64,000 nt of DNA, taken from Actinoplanes flavus. Lineage in GTDB: Bacteria; Actinomycetota; Actinomycetes; Mycobacteriales; Micromonosporaceae. The stretch covers positions 14,593 to 78,592 of the forward strand of contig NZ_JAGFNS010000020.1 of the NCBI RefSeq assembly GCF_017592555.1, given 5' to 3'. The notes beneath the pieces were generated by a model. The model saw only the letters and a program-made list of their open reading frames with translations. It was not told where the DNA came from and made no database searches. The position numbers and the translations under genes were made by a program. Positions 33,078 through 41,929 of the stretch are shown here, in pieces; the first letter of the stretch is position 1; the number at the start of each line of letters is the position of its first letter.

Positions 33078-34919
33078 TCAGCCGATCGCGAAACTCGGGT
33101 GCGGCGGCTGGTTGTACGCGGTGTTCTGCCAGGCGACCGCCTCCCGGTACTGCCGGTCCTGCATCAGCGAGGCCCGCGAGATGCTGGTCGGATCGGTGGT
33201 CGAGTAGATCCGCAGGGCGGTGTTGTTCGTGGTCGGCCAGATGACCTCCTCCCGCCAGTCACCGAGGATGTCGGCCTGCAATGACGGGGTGGCCTTGGTG
33301 CCGTTGTTCGAGTGCACGCCACTGGCGGTCAGCAGCCGGGTGTCGCCGCCGGTTCCGTACTTGTCGATCCGGGTCTGGTCGAGCAGCTCCCGCTGGGCGT
33401 CACCGTCCCACCAGATCACGAAGTTCGTCGACGACGGTTTGCGGCCGATGTTCGCGCCACTGGTGCTGCGCAGGCCGTCCACCGCCGACGACCACGACTC
33501 GGCGCCCGCGCTTCCGGCGTAGATGTCGGCGGACACGCCCCGGCCGTTGTCGCAGCCGCACGACGCGGTGGACCAGATCAGAGCACCGGTACGGGCGTCC
33601 GCCATCCACATGGCCGGCTTGGACCCGTCCTCGGACACCTTGAAGACCTCCTGCCCCGAGCGGCCCGGGATCAGGTCGCTGACGTGGTAGGCGTCGCCGT
33701 GTCCCCGGCCGGTGGTCCACAGCCCGTAGCCGTTGTCGTCGACCGCCATGGCGCCGTACAGGATCTCGTCGCGCCCGTCGGCGTCCACGTCGGCGATGGA
33801 CAACTGGTGGTTGCCCTGCCCCGCCCAGGCGGATCCGTTGGTGGACGAGTTGCTGTCGAACGTCCACTTGCGGGTCAGCGTGCCGTTGCGGAAGTCCCAG
33901 GCGGCGATCACGCTGCGGGTGTAGTAGCCGCGGGCCATGATGATGCTCGGGTACGACCCGTTGAGGTAGGCGGTTCCGGCCAGGAACCGGTCGACCCGGT
34001 TGCCGTAGGAGTCACCCCACGACGAGACGGTGCCGCGGGCGGGCACGTAGTCGGCGGTGGCCATGGCCCGCCCGGTCTGCCCGTTGAACACGGTCAGGAA
34101 CTCGGGACCGGACAGGATGTAGCCCGACGAGTTGCGGTAGTCGGCGCTCGAGCTGCCGATCACCACGCCGGCGCCGTCCTTCGTACCGTCGGCGGTCTTC
34201 ATGGCCACCTCGGCCCGGCCGTCGCCGTCGTAGTCGAACACCTGGAACTGGGTGTAGTGCGCGCCCGCCCGGATGTTGCGGCCCAGGTCGATGCGCCACA
34301 GCCGGGTGCCGTTGAGCTTGTAGGCGTCGATGAACACGTTGCCGGTGTAGCCGGACTGCGAGTTGTCCTTGGCGTTCGACGGGTCCCACTTGAGGACGAT
34401 CTCGTACTGGCCGTCGCCGTCGAGGTCGCCCACCGAGGCGTCGTTGGCCGAGTAGGTGTAGGCCACGCCGTCCGGTGTGGTGCCGCCGGCCGGGATCTGG
34501 ATCGGCACGTCCTGGTAGGCCGCCAGCAGCCCGACGCTGGGTTCCTCGGCCGCGAGGGTGACGGCCTCGCGGCCGTCGACGACCGGTCGCACGGTGTAGG
34601 CGGCGCCGGCCGGGGCGCCGGCGTCGGTGTAGTTCGTGCCGGCGGCGATCGGGGCGGCGTTGACCTTGACCGATCCGCGGTAGACGTTGAACGCCACCCC
34701 GGCCGGGTCGGACGCGAGCAGCCGCCACGACAGGAAGTTCCCTCGCGACGTGCGCAGAGCGACAAGACCACGGTCAAGATCTTCAGTGGTACGGGCGGAC
34801 GGCGCGGCAGTCGCCACGGGGCCGCTCTCGACGGCGGCCACCGGGACGGCGCCACCGAGCAACAGTACGGTCGTGGCCGCCAGTGCGACGGCGCTTCGGG
34901 GCAGGGCAGAGTGGTTCAT
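33078..34919 (-). CDS. Secreted PL11 rhamnogalacturonan lyase
   Basis: A 613-residue enzyme with a signal peptide (1-29). It follows the PL11 plan: an N-terminal beta-strand domain (RTTEDLDRGLVAL, FLSWRLLASDPAGVAFNVYRG), then an eight-bladed propeller with calcium-binding DxDGD motifs (VGDLDGDGQYEIVLKWDPSN, FDYDGDGRAEVAMKTADGT, IADVDADGRDEILYGAM), GRGHGDAYHVSDL and the end LGDWREEVIWPT. It cleaves the rhamnogalacturonan I backbone by beta-elimination. The length matches the YesW type. Its leader contains a GTTAACG motif and a long inverted repeat (35018-35064). Confidence 0.94.
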   Translation of the reverse strand: MNHSALPRSAVALAATTVLLLGGAVPVAAVESGPVATAAPSARTTEDLDRGLVALRTSRGNFLSWRLLASDPAGVAFNVYRGSVKVNAAPIAAGTNYTDAGAPAGAAYTVRPVVDGREAVTLAAEEPSVGLLAAYQDVPIQIPAGGTTPDGVAYTYSANDASVGDLDGDGQYEIVLKWDPSNAKDNSQSGYTGNVFIDAYKLNGTRLWRIDLGRNIRAGAHYTQFQVFDYDGDGRAEVAMKTADGTKDGAGVVIGSSSADYRNSSGYILSGPEFLTVFNGQTGRAMATADYVPARGTVSSWGDSYGNRVDRFLAGTAYLNGSYPSIIMARGYYTRSVIAAWDFRNGTLTRKWTFDSNSSTNGSAWAGQGNHQLSIADVDADGRDEILYGAMAVDDNGYGLWTTGRGHGDAYHVSDLIPGRSGQEVFKVSEDGSKPAMWMADARTGALIWSTASCGCDNGRGVSADIYAGSAGAESWSSAVDGLRSTSGANIGRKPSSTNFVIWWDGDAQRELLDQTRIDKYGTGGDTRLLTASGVHSNNGTKATPSLQADILGDWREEVIWPTTNNTALRIYSTTDPTSISRASLMQDRQYREAVAWQNTAYNQPPHPSFAIG

Positions 34920-35017
34920 GGGGATCCCATCGTGTGCAGGAACGGGGACACACGGACCGCGCTCGGGGAAAGCGCGGGCGAAGCGAGCCTCGGGGCGGCT
35001 CGCGGTTTCTTGAGTAT

Positions 35018-35064
35018 GTTAACGATTCAATCGAGGGTCAAGCTTCGATGCTCATCGATTGAAT
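35018..35064. promoter_or_regulatory. GTTAACG site plus 10-bp inverted repeat upstream of PL11
   Basis: GTTAACGATT at 35018 overlaps the left arm of a perfect inverted repeat, ATTCAATCGA (35025-35034) and TCGATTGAAT (35055-35064). It is the AT-rich island of the 525-base gap 34920-35444, about 100 bases before the lyase start, and probably the promoter/operator. Apart from the terminator at 35354-35388, I see nothing else in this gap. Confidence 0.62.
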
Positions 35065-35353
35065 TCGGCACTCCCGGCCTCGCGCTGGACACGGCCGGAC
35101 CCCGATCGAGCTCGGCAACCCGGATATCGCCGCAGCTCAACACGGTCACCCGACACCGTCCGGCAGGCCGCGGGCAACCCGGCCCGGCATCCTCCCGGGT
35201 CGATTCCGGCGGCCGGAACGGCACGGAGACGGCAGGAGACGATGCGCCCTGACCGCGGGCGAGCGGGACCGGTTGAAACGCTCGAATCACCTGCTGATGC
35301 TCTCGGCACCCGGACGCCGACGACCTCCGGGACGGCCTGCCGGCGGAATGACG

Positions 35354-35388
35354 TCCGGCGCCGGGATCAGGACGATACCGGCGCCGGA
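35354..35388 (-). terminator. Terminator of the GH2 gene
   Basis: TCCGGCGCCGG / CCGGCGCCGGA form a perfect 11-bp stem with a 13-base loop, 57 bases past the minus-strand GH2 stop. Confidence 0.6.
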
Positions 35389-35444
35389 GCGGGGTCAGGC
35401 GGCCTCGGCCGGATGAGGGGCGGTGACCTCCCGACCGGGGCGGG

Positions 35445-38400
35445 TCAGGCGTGTTCGGCCGTGTAGAGGGCGGCCACCTCCTCGTCGGTCAGGCCCCGGT
35501 CGTAGGCGTGCACCCGGTCGATCGAGCCGGACCAGAAGTCGGTGCGGTTGCCCGCGTACTTCGCCCGGCCCACCGACAGCGGGCCGGTGCTCACCACGTC
35601 CGGGCCGGCCGGGACCGTGGCGACACGCCGGCCGTCGACGTAGAGGCGGATCTCGCCGGTGGCGTGGTCCCGGACGCCGGCCAGGTGGTACCAGCGGTTC
35701 AGTTCGGGCGTGGTGACCAGCCGGGCCCGGTTGCCGCCGGGCGTGCTGAAGGCGAAGGCGCCCTGCCCGTACTGGAGATAGAAGGGGTTCTCGGTGCGGC
35801 GGCCGTCCTGGCTGACCGCGGTGGCGTAGTTGCCGGGCAGCTCGTCGAGGGTCACCCAGGCCGCGACCGTGTAGTCCTTCGTGGTGTCGAGCACCGGCGC
35901 CGCCGTGTCGGCGTGGTCGCCGGCGCCGTCGAAGCGCAGCGCCGTGCCGCTCACGCCGGGAACCCACGCGGTGTCGCCGGTCAGGGTCAGGTGGCTGTCG
36001 CCGCCGCTGTCGCGGGCGGCCGTGCCGCTGCCCTCGTCCAGGTTCCAGTCGCCGTGCCCGGGATAGGTCCGGGCCTGACCGGACGCCGCCCCGGCCGCGA
36101 TCACTTTCGCGTTCACCGCCCGTACCGCCGCGGGGTCGACCTTGATCTCTCGCCGGTCGTAGGTCCAGAGGCCGTTGAGCTCGGTCTCCAGGTCGGTGAT
36201 CTGGGTGTAGACGGAGCCGGACAGCTCCGCTCCGGCCGCCTCCAGGTAGAAGCGCTCGGTGTTGTCGACGTACTTCGCGGTGAGCGCGGCCTTGTCGGCG
36301 ACGCCGCTGTAGATGACGGCGGGCGGGCCCGGCCACATGTGCCCAGGAGTACGCAGGGTGAAGCCGCCGTGTTCACCGTCCATCGCGATGCGGGTGGCGT
36401 CCGGGTAGGGCGGATCGTTGTTGACGTAGTCGTGATGGTCGATCACGTCACCCTTGCCGGAGTCACCCTTGGACGCGCAACAGTTGACGCCACTGTGCGC
36501 GTTGACGATGCGGGACGGGTCGTCAATCTTGACGGCGGTGGCGATCTGTCCGGTCGCCGTGCGGTCCCATTCACCCCAGCCCTCGTTGAAGACGATCCAT
36601 CCGATGATCGACGGGAAGCCGTGCAGCTGGCGCATCATCTCCCGGCCCTGGCTCAGGAACGCCTCCCGGCCGGCCGTGCTGGTGATGTCGGCGGAGACGA
36701 AATCCTGCCAGACGAGCAGGCCGAGTTCGTCGGCGTGCCGGTACCAGCGGGCCGACTCCACCTTGATGTGCTTGCGAACCGCGTTGAAGCCGAGCTTCTT
36801 GGTCTCCGCCAGGTCGAAGCGCAGGGCCGCGTCACTGGGCTGGGTATACAGGCCGTCCGGCCAGAAGCCCTGGTCCAGGGTGGCGAGCGAGAAGATCGGC
36901 TTACCGTTCAGCACCAGCTTCGGGAAACCGCCGACGTTCAGTACGGCGACGTCACGGAGGCCGAAGTAGCCGCGGACGGAGTCATTGCCGAGCCGCACGT
37001 CGAGGTCGTACAGGTAGGGGTCGTCGGGGCTCCACAGGCGCGGCTTGTCGATCTTCACGTGGACGTCGGTGTTGGTCTTCGCCACCGCCCTACCGGCGAT
37101 CCGGCCCTTCCGGTCGCGGGCCACGACGACCGCCGTCGCGTCGGCCGCGGAGGCGACCCGGACGGTCACCGACCCGGTCGCGGCGTCGGGGGTGACGACC
37201 AGGTCGTCGACGGCGACCGGGGCGACCGGCTCCATCCAGACCGTCTGCCAGATGCCGGACGACGGCTCGTAGACGATGCCGCCCGGGTTCAGCGACTGCT
37301 TGCCCTTCGGCTGGTTCGGCCCGGTCACGTCGGTGACCGCGACGATGATCTCCTGCTGGCCGTGCTTGCGGAGCGCGCCGGTGATGTCGGCGGTGAAGGC
37401 CGTGTAGCCACCGGTGTGCGTGGCGACCAGCGTGCCGTTGACCCACACCTTCGCCTCGTAGTCGACGGCGCCGAAGTTGAGCTTGATCCGCTTGCCGGTC
37501 CAGCCGCGCGGAACGGTGACGAGCTTGCGGTAGAACATGTGGTCCTCGCGCCGTTCGATGCCGGACAGCAGCGACTCGACCGGGTAGGGCACGATGATCC
37601 GCTCGCCGAGGGCCTTGCCGAAGACCGGCTGCTCCCCGGCCTGGGCCGCGGCGAACTCCCACGGCCCGTTCAGGTTGATCCAGTCCTTGCGGATCAACTG
37701 TGGACGCGGGTATTCGGGCAGCGGATGGCGCTCGTCGACCCGGTCACCCCACGGCGTGGTGAGCCGGTGTGTGGACGTGTTGACCGCCGAGCGGATGACC
37801 TGCGGGACCGTCTCGCCGCCGACGACGAGCCCACCGCCGCCGTCGTAATTCACCCGGACCCGCTGACCCTTCTGGATCTTCTCGGTGAGGGTGACGACCG
37901 CCCTGTCGCCGTGCTTGCGGACGCTCCGGATCGGGAAGGCGGTGGTGTCCACCTCGACCTTGAGGTGCTGGGCGAGGGTGCCGAGGTCGTCGACGGTCGC
38001 GTCGAAGTCGGCGATCAGGGTGCGGCCGTCCGGCTGGACGGTGAACGCGACCGGGAAGACCTGGAAGCCGTCCGGCGGCGTGAAAGCGCTCTCCGGGACG
38101 ATCTGCCTCTCGAGCCCGGCGCCCGACCACCGCAGGAACAGGTTCGCGCCGCCGACGTCCTGGAACATCTCGATGCGGACGTCGTGCGCCTCCCCCGCCA
38201 CCAGCGGCACCGGGGCGCTGACCTGCTCGCGGTCCCAGTCACCGACCCAGTGGTCGATCACCGGCCGCCCGTCGATCAGGAACCGGAACCCGTTGTCGCC
38301 GATCATCGAGAACGTGTAGTCGCCGGTGGCCGGCGCCGTGATCTTTCCGGTCCAGCGTGCGGTGGTGTGCTCGGTGCGCCCGGTCAGCGACGCGAACGTG

Positions 38401-38609
38401 CCGGCCAGGCCGGGCAGGTCGATGTTCGCATCGAGCAGGATCCCGCCGAGTTCGGCGAAGTCCCGGGCGCCCGGCGCGGACATCCGGAAGTACTCACCCT
38501 TGAGGCCGTGCACCGGCGGCGCCGCGGAGGCGGGCGCGGCGGGCGCGGCGAGGACGGAGAGAACCAGCAGGACGGCGAGGAGCAGGGTTCTCCCGGGCGA
38601 TCGGGGCAT
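35445..38609 (-). CDS. Secreted PA14 - GH2 - LamG multidomain glycoside hydrolase
   Basis: A 1054-residue protein. Signal peptide 1-30. A PA14-type domain follows (about 35-180; LKGEYFRM, GDYTFSMIGDNGFRFLIDG, GANLFLRWSG), then a linker strand region. The GH2 part (about 300-850) opens with WINLNGPWEFA, has the sugar-binding jelly-roll (MFYRKLVTVPRGW), an Ig-like domain, and the barrel with acid/base Glu in WIVFNEGWGEWD and a probable nucleophile in MDGEHGGF. A C-terminal LamG/concanavalin-like domain (about 880-1050; YTVAAWVTLDELPGN, YHLAGVRDH) ends the protein. GH2 specificity (galactoside, glucuronide, arabinopyranoside) cannot be fixed; pectin side chains fit the context. ATG 38609 follows GAAGGGA. 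Confidence 0.88.
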   Translation of the reverse strand: MPRSPGRTLLLAVLLVLSVLAAPAAPASAAPPVHGLKGEYFRMSAPGARDFAELGGILLDANIDLPGLAGTFASLTGRTEHTTARWTGKITAPATGDYTFSMIGDNGFRFLIDGRPVIDHWVGDWDREQVSAPVPLVAGEAHDVRIEMFQDVGGANLFLRWSGAGLERQIVPESAFTPPDGFQVFPVAFTVQPDGRTLIADFDATVDDLGTLAQHLKVEVDTTAFPIRSVRKHGDRAVVTLTEKIQKGQRVRVNYDGGGGLVVGGETVPQVIRSAVNTSTHRLTTPWGDRVDERHPLPEYPRPQLIRKDWINLNGPWEFAAAQAGEQPVFGKALGERIIVPYPVESLLSGIERREDHMFYRKLVTVPRGWTGKRIKLNFGAVDYEAKVWVNGTLVATHTGGYTAFTADITGALRKHGQQEIIVAVTDVTGPNQPKGKQSLNPGGIVYEPSSGIWQTVWMEPVAPVAVDDLVVTPDAATGSVTVRVASAADATAVVVARDRKGRIAGRAVAKTNTDVHVKIDKPRLWSPDDPYLYDLDVRLGNDSVRGYFGLRDVAVLNVGGFPKLVLNGKPIFSLATLDQGFWPDGLYTQPSDAALRFDLAETKKLGFNAVRKHIKVESARWYRHADELGLLVWQDFVSADITSTAGREAFLSQGREMMRQLHGFPSIIGWIVFNEGWGEWDRTATGQIATAVKIDDPSRIVNAHSGVNCCASKGDSGKGDVIDHHDYVNNDPPYPDATRIAMDGEHGGFTLRTPGHMWPGPPAVIYSGVADKAALTAKYVDNTERFYLEAAGAELSGSVYTQITDLETELNGLWTYDRREIKVDPAAVRAVNAKVIAAGAASGQARTYPGHGDWNLDEGSGTAARDSGGDSHLTLTGDTAWVPGVSGTALRFDGAGDHADTAAPVLDTTKDYTVAAWVTLDELPGNYATAVSQDGRRTENPFYLQYGQGAFAFSTPGGNRARLVTTPELNRWYHLAGVRDHATGEIRLYVDGRRVATVPAGPDVVSTGPLSVGRAKYAGNRTDFWSGSIDRVHAYDRGLTDEEVAALYTAEHA

Positions 38610-38769
38610 CGATTGTTTCCCTTCGATCGACGACACTGCAAACACACTGAACTATTTGCATACGTGAGTCAACAGAAGGCAACAGCTTCGGACATGTTCG
38701 CGCGAGGTTCGCCGTCCCCGTCCCGGGCAGAGCCCGACGGGGCCCGGCCCGGCACCGGCGCGCGGCTCG

Positions 38770-40662
38770 TCAGTCGCGTTGGATGGGGATGCAGTTCCCG
38801 GTGTGGTAGCTGCCGTCGGCGGCCCGGGCCAGCCCGTGTCCGCTCTTGGCGATGCGGGCGCACACCTTCGGGGCGTCGCCGACGGCCTCGAAGTCGGCGT
38901 CGCTGGTCCGGCGCACCGAGGGTTGCTGGTCCTCGAAGTAGTACTCGCCGTGCGCGGTCACCTGGCTGCCCATCGTCGTCTCGTCGGGATTCTGCCCGTC
39001 GCCGCCGTAAACGTGCAGGTGGAACCCCTTCACGGTGTCCGGGGTCTCGCCGTTCCAGTCCGCCTCGTACCAGATGACGAACTTGCCGTCCCGGATGGTG
39101 GCGCGGGAAAGGCAGACCCAGCGCGGGCTCTGCCTCATCTGATCGGTGCACGCCTCGTCGGCCGGCACCGGGGCGGCGGCCGCGCTCGCCGGAACGCTCG
39201 CGCTCGGCGAGGCGGTCGCCCCCGCGGCCGGAGTGTGCTGCGGGCTGTGCATGCCGGCCTCGGTGGCCGGGGCCTTCGTCCTGTCGTCCCCGCCGAACCT
39301 GTCCACCGCCCAGACCGTGCCGGCGACGCCGGCCAGTAGCGCGACCACGGCGGCGGCCAGAACAGCGCCGACGGGGCGCGACAGCTTCGGCCGGCCGGCC
39401 GGCGACGCGACGGCGGCGGTCGGCCCGGCCGGCTCCGGAACCGGCGCTCCGGAGGTCGCCGGCGGCCGCGACGATTCCGGGGCGGGCTCGGCGGTGGCCG
39501 TCCAGGCGTCACCGGGCCAGGCCGGGGCGACGGCCTCCGCGGCGCCGGTCGCCCACGGGTCGACGGCCTCGGGCAGCACCAGCGCCGTCTGGGCCTCGGC
39601 GATCGAGGCGCCGGCGTGCCAGGCGGCGCCGAGCGCCACCGCGTGCTTGGGGTGGGCGTCGACCGCCACCGGACGGCCGAACTCCGCGCCCACCATCTGC
39701 GCGACCAGCGGAATCCGCGACGACCCGCCGACCAGCAGCACCGAGTGCAGGTCCGCCGGCTCGATTCCGGCCGACCTGACGGCCCGGCGCAACGCCTCGG
39801 TCGGGCCACTCAGCACCGGGCGGACCATCGCCTCCAATTCGGCGCGAGTGAGCCGGACCTCGGTGGTGAGAGCCGGCAGCAGCACCGGGATCGTCACGTC
39901 GGTGTCCACCGACAGCGCCTCCTTGGCCTGCACACACTCCTCGCGGAGGCGGGCGACCGCGGCGGTCACCGCCGGATCCTCCCCGTCGAGGTCGTCCAGC
40001 GCGCCGTCGAGGGAGCCGGCGACGTGGGCGAAGATCGCGGCGTCGAAGTCGATGCCGCCGAGACGCTCGATCCCCTCCGGCTTGCCGATCAGGTCGAATC
40101 CGTCCGGAGTCTTGCGCAACACCGCCGCGTCGAACGTGCCGCCGCCGAGGTCGTAGACGGCCACCGTCGCGTCCGGCTCCAGCCTCTGCTGCCGGGCGTA
40201 GAAGACCGCCGCCGCGTGCGGCTCGGTGATCAGCTGGACCGGCCGCTCGATGCCGGCCAGCCGGAGCACCTGATACAACAGATCGATCTTGTACGGTCCC
40301 CAGTTCGCCGGATGCGAGACGCAGATCGCGTTCGGCTCACCGCCCTCGCGGGACGACACCTCGTCGATCACGGCCCGCAGCATCCGGGCCATCAGCGACT
40401 CGGCCGAGTACGGTGCCCCACCGAGCAGGATCGGCGTGGGGTCGCCGAGACGCCGCTTGAACTCGCGGGCGACCCGGTGCGGCTCGGTCAGCCCACGACG
40501 GCTGGCGATCTCGCCGGTCAGGATGGTCTCGTCGGCGCGCAGCAGCACCACCGAGGGTACGGCCGCCGACCGGCTGCCCAGCGAGACGATCTCGGCGTGG
40601 CCGGAACGCCAGACGGCCGCGGCCGTGTAGGTGGTTCCCAGATCGATACCGAGCGCATACAT
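38770..40662 (-). CDS. Membrane-anchored Hsp70-type protein with extracytoplasmic domain
   Basis: A 630-residue protein. Residues 1-365 are an Hsp70 nucleotide-binding domain: MYALGIDLGTTYTAAAVW (phosphate 1), VYDLGGGTFDAAVL (phosphate 2) and SVLLVGGSSRIPLV (adenosine). No DnaK substrate-binding domain follows. Instead there is a Pro/Ala/Ser linker (about 385-430), one membrane helix (VGAVLAAAVVALLAGVAGTVWAV, about 432-454), another low-complexity stretch, and a Cys-containing domain (about 500-630; CTDQMRQSPRWVCLSRATIR, FVIWYEADW, GFHLHVYGGDG). The topology mirrors actinobacterial receptor kinases, with an ATPase inside and a sensor outside. Role unknown; signalling or envelope chaperoning is inferred. 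It does not sit with dnaJ or grpE. Confidence 0.85.
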   Translation of the reverse strand: MYALGIDLGTTYTAAAVWRSGHAEIVSLGSRSAAVPSVVLLRADETILTGEIASRRGLTEPHRVAREFKRRLGDPTPILLGGAPYSAESLMARMLRAVIDEVSSREGGEPNAICVSHPANWGPYKIDLLYQVLRLAGIERPVQLITEPHAAAVFYARQQRLEPDATVAVYDLGGGTFDAAVLRKTPDGFDLIGKPEGIERLGGIDFDAAIFAHVAGSLDGALDDLDGEDPAVTAAVARLREECVQAKEALSVDTDVTIPVLLPALTTEVRLTRAELEAMVRPVLSGPTEALRRAVRSAGIEPADLHSVLLVGGSSRIPLVAQMVGAEFGRPVAVDAHPKHAVALGAAWHAGASIAEAQTALVLPEAVDPWATGAAEAVAPAWPGDAWTATAEPAPESSRPPATSGAPVPEPAGPTAAVASPAGRPKLSRPVGAVLAAAVVALLAGVAGTVWAVDRFGGDDRTKAPATEAGMHSPQHTPAAGATASPSASVPASAAAAPVPADEACTDQMRQSPRWVCLSRATIRDGKFVIWYEADWNGETPDTVKGFHLHVYGGDGQNPDETTMGSQVTAHGEYYFEDQQPSVRRTSDADFEAVGDAPKVCARIAKSGHGLARAADGSYHTGNCIPIQRD

Positions 40663-40842
40663 CCCGAGGACTCCGGATCCGGTCGAGGGCGTGACCTGCC
40701 TCCCCCGGGCCGGGGGGCTACCAGAATAGGGTCAGGCGGACGGCCGGGCCGCCCGGGAGATCTCCGGCGTGCCGGGCTTCACACGACCGGGCGGGCCGCC
40801 GGGGGGACCGGCGGTCGCGGCCCCGTGGATGTACATGCACCG

Positions 40843-40877
40843 CCCCCTGCCACAGCGGCGCGTGCCGTGGCAGGGGG
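40843..40877. terminator. Terminator after the GH5 gene
   Basis: CCCCCTGCCAC / GTGGCAGGGGG form a perfect 11-bp stem with a 13-base loop. It lies 18 bases past the minus-strand GH5 stop and ahead of the Hsp70 gene promoter. Confidence 0.85.
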
Positions 40878-40894
40878 CCGGTCCGTTCCGAGCG

Positions 40895-41929
40895 TCAGAG
40901 GCCCCACCCGTAGCGGATGCGGTCGCGGCCGGAGGCGTTGCGGACGGCCAGGTTGAGGTTGGTGCCGCTGCCACTGAAGGCGAACATCGAGTAGTAGTCG
41001 AAACCCGAGGTGCCGGTGGGTTTGCCGCCCAGGGCCGGCCAGTAGGTGCCGCCCATCTGGTTGTCCCGCATGACCTGGGTGACGGCGCGGATGTGGCGTA
41101 CGAAATTGTCGGTGCTGTTCGCGTCGGCGTAGTTGAGCCCGGTGGACATCGGGGCGCCGAACTCGGTCACCACGGCGCGGGAGGCGCAGTTGCCGAGCCG
41201 GGTCTGGATGTGGCTGCGGAAGGCGTCGTAGGTCATCGCGCTGTAGAAGAACGCGTAATGGTGGAACGAGAGCAGCGTGCCGCTGAACCGGCTGTCGTTG
41301 CAGACGTCCCGCAGGTCCTGGCTGTACCCGGTGCCGCCGATCAGCGTCCGGGCCGGCACCGCCGAGTAGTGGTAGCTCATCCAGTTCGCCGCCACGTTGC
41401 GCCACTCCGCCGAACTGTAGCCGTGCGGCTCGTTCATCGGCTCGAAGTAGACGTTGGTGTTCCCGCCGTATTGGTAGGTCACCTTCGACCACATGGTGTT
41501 CCAGGCCGCGATGTTGGTGATCCGGCCACCGGAGGCGGCGCCGTCCTCCCAGTAGGCGAGGATCACCTTGAACCCGCGGGCGGTGGCGGCGTCGATGGCG
41601 CCCCGGTAGTTCTCCCACCACGCTGTGCCGACGGTGTGCGTGTTGATCGGCAGCCGGACCGTGTTGACGCCGATCGCGGCCATGTCGTCGTACAGGGCGT
41701 TGGCCTTGGCCCGGACCGTCGCGTTGCTGTCCGACGAACTGAGGCCCTGCACGACCAGCGGGCCGGTGCTGAAGTTGTCGCCCAGCACCGCCCAGTTCAT
41801 ACCGCGGAACTGGTTGGTGGCGGCGGCCGCCGGTGACGAGCCGACGGCGACGGCGCCCAGCGCGGTCAGGGCGGTCACCAGGAGAGGGGTGAGGATCCGG
41901 CGCAACGGTGTCATGGGGAGTCCAATCAT
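40895..41929 (-). CDS. Secreted GH5 glycoside hydrolase
   Basis: A 344-residue single-domain enzyme with signal peptide (about 1-37, ending AAAA). The GH5 barrel shows FRGMNWAVLGD, VNTVRLPINTHT, the acid/base in VYFEPMNEPHGY and the nucleophile in AVVTEFGAPM. The order and spacing are typical of small bacterial endoglucanase/mannanase-like GH5. ATG 41929 overlaps the stop of the upstream GH43 gene (ATGA), so they are translated together; ATG 41914 is an alternative start that would shorten the n-region. The frame remains open upstream across the GH43 gene, but that part is a shadow. Confidence 0.9.
   Translation of the reverse strand: MIGLPMTPLRRILTPLLVTALTALGAVAVGSSPAAAATNQFRGMNWAVLGDNFSTGPLVVQGLSSSDSNATVRAKANALYDDMAAIGVNTVRLPINTHTVGTAWWENYRGAIDAATARGFKVILAYWEDGAASGGRITNIAAWNTMWSKVTYQYGGNTNVYFEPMNEPHGYSSAEWRNVAANWMSYHYSAVPARTLIGGTGYSQDLRDVCNDSRFSGTLLSFHHYAFFYSAMTYDAFRSHIQTRLGNCASRAVVTEFGAPMSTGLNYADANSTDNFVRHIRAVTQVMRDNQMGGTYWPALGGKPTGTSGFDYYSMFAFSGSGTNLNLAVRNASGRDRIRYGWGL

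Noticed and set aside
35451-39077. A very long open frame (about 1200 codons) on the plus strand.
   Set aside because: It is antisense to the PA14-GH2-LamG gene and its translation is Arg/Gly/Val-biased without domains; high GC keeps such frames open.
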